In this document: piece after piece, positions 60,216 to 64,000 of the stretch
How the letters are laid out: each line of letters starts with the position of its first letter
Numbering within the stretch: the first letter of the stretch is position 1
Assembly (NCBI GenBank): GCA_030062745.1
Contig: CP099848.1
Coordinates: 5,511,685-5,575,684, forward strand
Source: Capitulum mitella
Lineage: Eukaryota > Arthropoda > Thecostraca > Pollicipedomorpha > Pollicipedidae
DNA length: 64,000 nt
Direction: 5' to 3'
Made by a program: the position numbers and the translations under genes
Notes under the pieces: generated by a model
Databases searched by the model: none
The model's input: only the letters and a program-made list of their open reading frames with translations
What the model was told of the DNA's origin: nothing

Positions 60216-61739
60216 AAACAAGATCATCGGTTCTAGCCACTCGGTCACGACTGCCAGCGAGTACGTGCAGTCTTAAATGACATCACTTAGTAAAATACAC
60301 ATATTGTCAGGCTGCATATGTCGCCAGACCTGGATGGCAAAAGAGTGCACCTCAGCACGTACGTCCCGCACATACCTGGCTGAAGCTACTGGCATGCAAA
60401 ACAGTCACATTTATAGCATACCACCTGTCACGTGCTCCTGCCCGCCCATTTTCAGCACCCCAATGGTAATATTTTTGCGGCAATAAAGGAGGGGTGTTAA
60501 TCGCTTAGGCATGCGAAATTGATCGGCTAGCTGCCCGTCCACCTTTCCAAAACCGAAATGGCACCAAACTGCTCCGTCTGCGTCCCAGCACTTTGCCAAC
60601 GGAAACAAAGGGGCGTAAAAGAAGCGCACGCTTGCTCACGTGACCCGTTGCACCCTACCCATCTCATGGGATACCGTTGGATGGCCGTAATCCTGTTCTA
60701 TCTACCCACTGAATTTCAGCCGCCCAGGTCACCGTTTCCGGTACTCAGATGTCTCCGAATCCAAATGAACGCACTTGTCTATGGGTCGCCACGTGGATCG
60801 CAAGTGGGTTGACCACAAAAGCGAGTAGACGCAAGTGGGGCTCATGTCGTCACCAAGTCTTGAGTTAAGACCACCAGCCGTTTGACCTGCACCCGTGGCT
60901 AATTGTATTCTGCAGGGGTCCGGCTCGCGCCACGTGCACGTGCCGCACGCCACGAACCGCCTCGAAATCTAGTTCACAGCTTGTCCGCCGAGTCGGTGCA
61001 TCCGACGATGCCACTTTTGTTGCGGTCGGCCGGCACTTCAGGGCGCTAGAGACCCTGAAGTTTGAGTACACACACTGATACACGCACAGACATCTCGATC
61101 TGAACTTTTCTAAGCGACCATCATGTGCGAAATCTCACTGGCTAAAAGCGTGTAAAGCCCGTTTTTACCCCTTTCGATTCAAAACTAACACCCCTTAAAA
61201 CCCGCGTGGTCGCTTGCCACCAAATCCCGGAACTCCGTCAAACGGGATGAACAAGCGCACCGGGAAAGCGGAGAGATAAAGTCGATCAAAATCAGACTCC
61301 TGTTTGATTGCTAGCTTGCTTTCGCTGTCTATTTATTTGAATTAATTTAAAAAAATTATCAAAAATGTACTTATTTACATACTTTTAGGCAAGCGGACTA
61401 TTCAGATGTCATGTCAAATATTTAATTCGATTTGAGTTACGTTGCTTTTATCTACAATTTTAGTATGCAGGGAAATGTAGTAAACCTTTTAGCGCCTAAA
61501 ATAGATCTGAATCCATAACACCATCTTTAAAAAAATATGAGAAATGAGTGCAAGAATATGAATAATCTCGAATGGTCCCACAGGAATTACATGACAAGGA
61601 ACGTTAGTCATCGCGAAGCCTTATTGCAATCACATGACAAAAAAGAAAACGAGATGCCACTCCTTCCATAGAAAACTGAAAACTGTACACATCTGAGGCT
61701 CAAACAATGGCACTGCTCTGCGGGCATTAAGTCACTATT

Positions 61740-62400
61740 CTAGCTTTCACCATATTCCCGTATGGTGAGCTTCAGGAATCCCCCTCCCCCAAGTTCTTTC
61801 CTCGTTTCTTTCATGGCTTTTGAAGCTTCTCATGAGACGTGTTCACGTTTCTCATCTATTTTCTTTCCACGCATTATGGAAGATTTGCATTCCTTTATTT
61901 CGCCTGAGAGCGGAAACAGCCAGATTTTTAGGGAGCACCTCAGGACATTTTTGTAACTGTTTGAGGTAAAAAAAGACTGTCAAAATTCAGTTTTTAGATA
62001 GAATTTAAAACATTTTGCAAACCTCCAGATAAAGAACTGGGCAAGAACATACAAATATTTTTGTTGGCCTGAGCTCATTTTGCAAGGTAAGGTCAAGTTC
62101 AGAAGTCAAAATCTGGCCTTATGTACGTATTTCCAGCGTTGTTTTCAAACAAAAATCCGGAATATATATAACTCAGCACGGAGTCCCCTACGCGTTTTAA
62201 AGTCTCGGGTCGATATCAGGTCGGGTGACGAAGGTATATCTTAAATGCCCGCAAGGGTACCCTATATTACGACGGTCATAAACAGAACTTTTAAAAATAT
62301 AATCAATGCGAATGGCTGAAATCGTTTTCAAACGTTATAAAATGAATCTAAGAGCCATTCGTGACTCTGGGGTCAAAGGTCGCAAGTTCGCCTGGTAAGC
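61740..62400 (-). repeat. Dispersed unclassified repeat family, copy D (inverted)
   Basis: Reverse complement of the family at 46.6 and 49.2 kb: CATATTCCCGTATGGTGAGCTTC for the 3' end, then AGCACCTCAGGACATTTTTG, AAGGTAAGGTCAAGTTCAGAAGTCAAAATC, TCTCGGGTCGATATCAGGTCGG and GGCTGAAATCGTTTTCAAACGTT for the 5' block. Confidence 0.65.
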
Positions 62401-63233
62401 ATGCGACCATGACAGTTCCCCCTTTTCATGCCCCTGGTATCACTCATACCAACAATACACAAACATTAAAATACGATATGTGCGTCATAAATACAAAGTG
62501 ACTTTTAAAGGCGTAAGACAAAATACGTCAAACTTTTGTATTAATTCGGTTTCCAAAAAATAGTTGTCCTTTTTTCTAAACCGTGTGAACACCCATGAAT
62601 CCGATCAGAATTCCAGGCGTATGAGCCAAAGGGAAAGGTCCCATTGCTTAGCTCTTAATTCATGTCAGTTGCGTCCAAATCGTTAAATAAACATCGGACT
62701 TAAAACAAGAAAAAATTTTCCCGCCTTACTTTTTTGTCTTTGTATTTGCCTTTTAAAACACTTCACGGACTTGTTTTTTTTTACAAAGATGTAGTTAACT
62801 TCATGGCGAAACGATTGCCGTTTGTTGCGGTGAAATCGAACAGGTAGTTCTCGAGATCTAATGGGGACGGGCGAAAAAGCTCCAACATGCGGGAATGCGT
62901 CCAAGCGTTATGGGTAAAGGAATAAGGTTAACGGCCAGACGATTTTGTGTGACATAGTTTCATGATACTGCATCTAGCAGTTTGGCTGGAAGAGGTACAC
63001 CGATCTCAGATGCAAGTAAATTTGCTCACATACTGAAGTAATTAAGATGTAGAACCTACAGTGGGTATAAGGAACTCAGTTACTCGAGTTATTTGATAAG
63101 GCATAAATTACCAGGACAAATGGCATAATGGCCAAGACCATTGACCGTTCATATCTTGCTCATGACATCTGTCTGCATACCATGCAAGGCTGCATGCCTC
63201 CGCCTCTTACCAGGCACCTGTATTTGACCTCAG

Positions 63234-63547
63234 AGTGTCGCCGCCTGCTGACCAAAGTGCTGGAGCCTCTGCCGGCCCGGCGCCTGACGCTGCGCCACGT
63301 GGCGGTGCACCCCTGGATCACGCACAAGGGCCTCTCGCCGTTGACCGCTTACCAGCACCCGCGAGTCGGCAACCGGGAACACCAGGCGGTCAGTCAGCCG
63401 CCGCCGGTGGCCAGGGGTGTGGCGCCTCGAGTCAAAAGCTGCGCAGATAGCCGGTTCTGTAGGCTTCTCTTTGCATACAATGCCCATCGTCTTAACGTGA
63501 GGTTCAGGAAAAGTCGAGGAGATCCGGTCATTCCAGTGAGCCTGTGA
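63234..63547 (+). CDS. Ser/Thr protein kinase, exon f: subdomain XI and tail
   Basis: Completes a glutamate codon, then CRRLLTKVLEPLPARRLTLR and HVAVHPWITHKGLSPL give the alpha-H/alpha-I region. The conserved arginine of subdomain XI and the HPW motif end the kinase fold. The acceptor is TATTTGACCTCAG before 63234, in phase. An in-frame TGA lies at 63545-63547, giving about 104 residues in all. The part after TAYQHPRV is low in recognisable features. GCG|GTCAGT (63388/63389) and AAC|GTGAGG (63496/63497) are alternative donors, and no AATAAA follows within the window, so the true 3' end may lie beyond. Confidence 0.85.
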
Positions 63548-64000
63548 CGCGTCCCTGACCATCATCGCTCATTCCGGTGTTTGATCCTGCATGAGTATTC
63601 TGTCTTTCCACTTGTGACCCATACGGGGCCAGTTGTGCTAACTTAGAATTGCGTCTCATAAGCGCCATTTTGGGCAATATAAGCCTCAGCTTAATTTCGT
63701 TATTCCCAATGTCTGCAATGCCATGTGTTTCCACTGTTCTACTTTTGATAGAATGTTTCGTGCTTCGGTCACATGTTTTGTAGTTTTGTTCCCTTTAAAG
63801 AAACCGCATATCATTTTATCTGAGTCTCGTCTGCCATTCAGAACTGCCCCAACCTTACCTTCTCTTCCTGGAGTTTCTCTACAGTTCAATTGAATTTGGA
63901 ATTGCCTTTTGTTGTGTTTGATGGATCCGGTTTTTCATGTAAAGTTCCACACAGAATGACATCTCGCGGATCGACCACGGTATGCTTGGTACCCAACACC
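63548..64000. other. Sequence downstream of the last visible kinase exon
   Basis: No further exon, polyadenylation hexamer (AATAAA or ATTAAA) or repeat recognised in these 453 bp. It could be 3' UTR or another intron. Confidence 0.5.

Overview
This window is metazoan nuclear DNA, almost certainly from an invertebrate with a large genome. There are no bacterial-type operons, ribosome-binding sites or closely packed ORFs. Six short coding exons with GT/AG borders are scattered over 54 kb between long introns. The introns carry microsatellites, DNA transposons, Penelope-like and LINE fragments, and tRNA-derived repeats. An arthropod is a reasonable guess (mixed Merlin, Penelope-like and LINE repeats, CCTAA-like interstitial motifs), but I cannot fix the phylum from sequence alone.

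The only host gene I can support is a plus-strand serine/threonine protein kinase of the CAMK group, closest in motifs to the HUNK / SNF1-related kinases. Exons lie at 9093-9221, 14795-14961, 40807-40865, 51953-52082, 52573-52730 and 63234-63547 (or a splice donor before that stop). The codon phases join without conflict at every junction (0, 2, 1, 2, 1), and the joined frame carries kinase subdomains II to XI: VAIK lysine, alpha-C glutamate, [25 protein letters not shown] and the late arginine. The exon with the glycine-rich loop is not visible and should lie upstream, perhaps outside the window. Introns are 5.6, 25.8, 11.1, 0.49 and 10.5 kb.

By region: 1-9.1 kb is upstream or first-intron DNA with a 127-bp tandem repeat and GC-rich islands. 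9.2-14.8 kb (intron 1) holds a 92-bp tandem repeat and one copy of an unclassified dispersed repeat. 15-40.8 kb (intron 2) holds a donor-like minisatellite, a broken Merlin-type transposase, several GC-rich islands, simple repeats and a head-to-head pair of Penelope-like 3' ends. 40.9-51.9 kb (intron 3) holds a 4.75-kb DNA transposon with inverted repeats of about 590 bp, a TA-rich palindrome, a second head-to-head Penelope-like pair, SINE-like units and two more copies of the dispersed repeat. Intron 4 is short. 52.7-63.2 kb (intron 5) opens with a 180-bp GA tract directly on the splice donor, followed by a TTAA-flanked short-TIR element, an AGGTCA-rich repeat field, a SINE-like unit, twin perfect hairpins, a LINE 3' end and a fourth copy of the dispersed repeat.

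Most other long open frames lie in GC-rich islands or TA arrays and look like chance. The most unusual material is the long-TIR transposon, the two Penelope-like head-to-head pairs, and the repeats abutting kinase splice sites.
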